Shown here: positions 4,897-6,287 of the stretch, in pieces
How the letters are laid out: each line of letters opens with the position of its first letter
Position numbering within the stretch: the stretch's first letter is position 1
Assembly (NCBI GenBank): GCA_031259515.1
Contig: JAIRLK010000011.1
Location: forward strand, 1-6,287
DNA: 6,287 nucleotides
DNA from: Treponema sp.
GTDB lineage: Bacteria; Spirochaetota; Spirochaetia; Treponematales; Breznakiellaceae
Reading direction: 5' to 3'
Program-made: the position numbers and the translations under genes
The notes under the pieces: model-generated
Told to the model about the DNA's origin: nothing
Databases searched by the model: none
The model's input: only the letters and a program-made list of their open reading frames with translations

Positions 4897-5535
4897 ATGA
4901 ACAAAGTCTTATTAATTATTGCGGCGATACTATCGTTATCCTGTTCTCGATCAAGGAATACAATAATGGCGGAAGAACCTGATAAAGAACTAACGCCGAT
5001 TGCAGCCGGGGAAAAAACAAACTATTCTGACGGCATATTTGACAGAAAAACCGCCAGACAATTTTCTTCAAATAAAGTTACTCAGGAACATATCGACTTG
5101 ATTCTTAAAGCCGCCTTTGCCGCTCCCACCGGAGGAAACCAGCGTTCATGGGAATTTATCGTTGTTACCGACAAGAATCTCATGTTAGATATGAAACAAG
5201 GGAATTCGTACTCCCAGGCCCTGGATACCGCCCCGCTTGTCATTGTCATTGCGGTCTCTCCCCAAACGGCAGCCTATCCCGAACTTTTAACAATGGACGC
5301 CGGGATAGCGGCGCAAAGCATACTTGTACAGGCAAGCAAACTTGGTTTGGCCTCTGTTCCCATGAGCATCGCGCCGCAGAAGGCCAGAATAGACGGCGTT
5401 TCCCGGGCATTACATATTCCCGCCGACATTGTTCCGCACATAATGATTTGTATCGGCCAGCCATTAACGGATGCGGTCTCGTCGGCAAGTACCAATTTCT
5501 ACGATGAAAGGAAAGTCCATTATAACAGGTATTAA
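4897..5535 (+). CDS. Nitroreductase-family FMN protein with a lipoprotein-type signal
   Basis: 212 aa with a complete nitroreductase fold. The family reduces nitro groups, quinones or similar substrates with NAD(P)H and FMN; the natural substrate cannot be read here. RKTARQFSS (50-58) matches the FMN-phosphate-binding RRSxR segment, and AAPTGGNQRSWEF (75-87) matches the APSxxNxQPWxF loop. DAGIAAQSILVQASKLGLAS (134-153) is the dimer/FMN helix, and ICIGQP (184-189) the usual C-terminal strand. The N-terminus is MNKVLLIIAAILSLSC, a charged start, hydrophobic core and lipobox with Cys16, so an exported lipoprotein is predicted. This start has AGGGGGAAG upstream. A second start at ATG 4966 (residue 24) has AAGGA eight bases upstream and would give a leaderless cytoplasmic protein. 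The gene is divergent from the MATE fragment and convergent with the LysR-type gene. Confidence 0.88.
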   Translation: MNKVLLIIAAILSLSCSRSRNTIMAEEPDKELTPIAAGEKTNYSDGIFDRKTARQFSSNKVTQEHIDLILKAAFAAPTGGNQRSWEFIVVTDKNLMLDMKQGNSYSQALDTAPLVIVIAVSPQTAAYPELLTMDAGIAAQSILVQASKLGLASVPMSIAPQKARIDGVSRALHIPADIVPHIMICIGQPLTDAVSSASTNFYDERKVHYNRY

Positions 5536-5555
5536 CAAACTTTCCGGACGCCCCC

Positions 5556-5630
5556 AACAACCGCTTAAAAACAGCAAAATGTAGGGTATTTTGCAGGGGT
5601 TGTTCAAGAACCAACCGGGTTCTTGAACAA
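5556..5630. terminator. Hairpins between convergent nitroreductase and LysR-type genes
   Basis: TTGTTCAAGAACC at 5600-5612 pairs perfectly with 5618-5630 around a 5-base loop. A smaller hairpin, GCAAAAT (5574-5580) with ATTTTGC (5588-5594), is enclosed by an outer stem, AACAACC 5556-5562 with GGTTGTT 5598-5604, which would compete with the large hairpin. Placed between converging genes, the set may end transcription from both sides, but neither flank has a clean T-run. It may equally belong to the same palindrome class as those in the tail genes. Confidence 0.5.
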
Positions 5631-5635
5631 GTCTA

Positions 5636-6287
5636 TTATTTCAAATCTTTTATTTTTGACCAGTCTTCAGTGGCAAAGCGCAGCAGCTTCTTTGCGCCTT
5701 TTGACAGCGCCGCAGTTCTGAGGCAGCAAACACAAATATCTATACTTTCCTTTGGTTCCAGTTCTACCATGGCAACCCCGCTGACATTCATTTTAGAAAT
5801 GGTCTTTTTAAGCAGAATTGATACCCCAAGCCCATCTCTTACACAAGCGGCAATGGCGCTGCCTGTATCCGTATTAAAGACCACCCGTGGTTCAAACCCC
5901 GAATTACGGCAAAGTTCCTTGAGCTGCCAATCGCTGTTGGTATTTTCTTTGAAGGAAACAAAATCTTCCCCGGAAAGCTCTGAGAGGGACAATATTTTTC
6001 GGCCGGCCAGCGGGTGTGATGCGGAAAGGACAGCGACAATATGATCCGTTTCAAACGACAAGACAATAAATTCGTTATCAACATCAACAGGATTGATCGC
6101 GAAGACAATCTCACAATCCGTCCGCCGCAGAATATCCTGCCAATTGTGCTGTTTTATGTTTTCTTTGTTTAATGATGTGATAAGAGTCTCGCCGTGAACG
6201 GCATGAAATTTAAGCAATAAATCGTCAATATAATAATAGGAACAAATGAAAACTACATCTTTACCGCGTTTTGCCTTTTCCAGTTCA
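5636..6287 (-). CDS. LysR-type transcriptional regulator, effector-binding part (runs off the right edge)
   Basis: The frame stays open from the TAA at 5638-5636 to the right edge, giving 216 visible residues; the start and the DNA-binding helix-turn-helix lie outside. The visible part begins ELEKAKRGKDVVFICSYYYI, like the usual linker and first strand of the LysR substrate-binding domain. It continues with LSASHPLAGRKILSLSELSG, EDFVSFKEN and CVRDGLGVSILLKKTI, matching the familiar HPLA..., sense-loop and DGxGVxxLP positions. Members bind a small effector and turn genes on or off, most often the divergently transcribed neighbour, which here would lie beyond the right edge. The nearby nitroreductase converges on it and is a less natural target. 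The ATG-less start at 6217 seen if the window is read alone is not the real start. Confidence 0.8.
   Translation of the reverse strand, partial: ELEKAKRGKDVVFICSYYYIDDLLLKFHAVHGETLITSLNKENIKQHNWQDILRRTDCEIVFAINPVDVDNEFIVLSFETDHIVAVLSASHPLAGRKILSLSELSGEDFVSFKENTNSDWQLKELCRNSGFEPRVVFNTDTGSAIAACVRDGLGVSILLKKTISKMNVSGVAMVELEPKESIDICVCCLRTAALSKGAKKLLRFATEDWSKIKDLK

Noticed and set aside
5148..5614. Alternative frames on both strands over the nitroreductase
   Set aside because: They are shadows of a complete, recognisable nitroreductase domain.

Overview
The window holds two unlike parts. Positions 1-3682, all read on the minus strand, are a phage tail-assembly module: head-tail connector, tail terminator, a methyltransferase-like protein, a tail-tube protein and the front of a tail hub/tip protein that runs off the left edge. 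Positions 3903-6287 are ordinary bacterial genes: a broken MATE exporter (minus), a nitroreductase with a lipoprotein-type leader (plus), and the effector-binding part of a LysR-type regulator (minus) that runs off the right edge. The organism cannot be fixed from this sequence alone. The middling base composition, the lipobox and the general look of the prophage proteins would fit a gut or termite-gut spirochaete of the Treponema type, but that is only a low-confidence impression.

The phage genes are packed as one operon, in the order connector > terminator > D12-like > tail tube > hub. The first three junctions are tight: two 4-base ATGA overlaps and one 2-base gap. Three things make the module unusual. 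First, the connector reading frame is cut by one in-frame TGA, with a clearly related second half continuing in the same frame. Second, the gene between terminator and tail tube resembles a D12-class DNA adenine methyltransferase along its whole length, but both catalytic motifs are replaced. Third, paired perfect palindromes sit inside and at the end of the tail-tube gene; the inner pair spans exactly 57 bases (19 codons) and leaves the frame open. No terminase, portal or capsid gene precedes the connector, and no tape-measure gene lies between tube and hub, so this is either a rearranged prophage, a remnant or a tail-like particle locus.

Positions 3683-3902 have no convincing gene and form the border between the phage genes and the chromosome. 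They contain a possible promoter for the tail operon and two interleaved complementary segments that could fold as a pseudoknot. The MATE gene has lost about a third of its middle and is fused out of frame. Its upstream leader still carries a terminator hairpin with a run of seven T and an overlapping alternative hairpin, an arrangement that looks like transcription attenuation.

The nitroreductase is intact and is transcribed divergently from the MATE gene across a 173-base gap. It converges on the LysR-type gene, with a 13-base perfect hairpin between them. The only sign of shared function among these three genes is their proximity.
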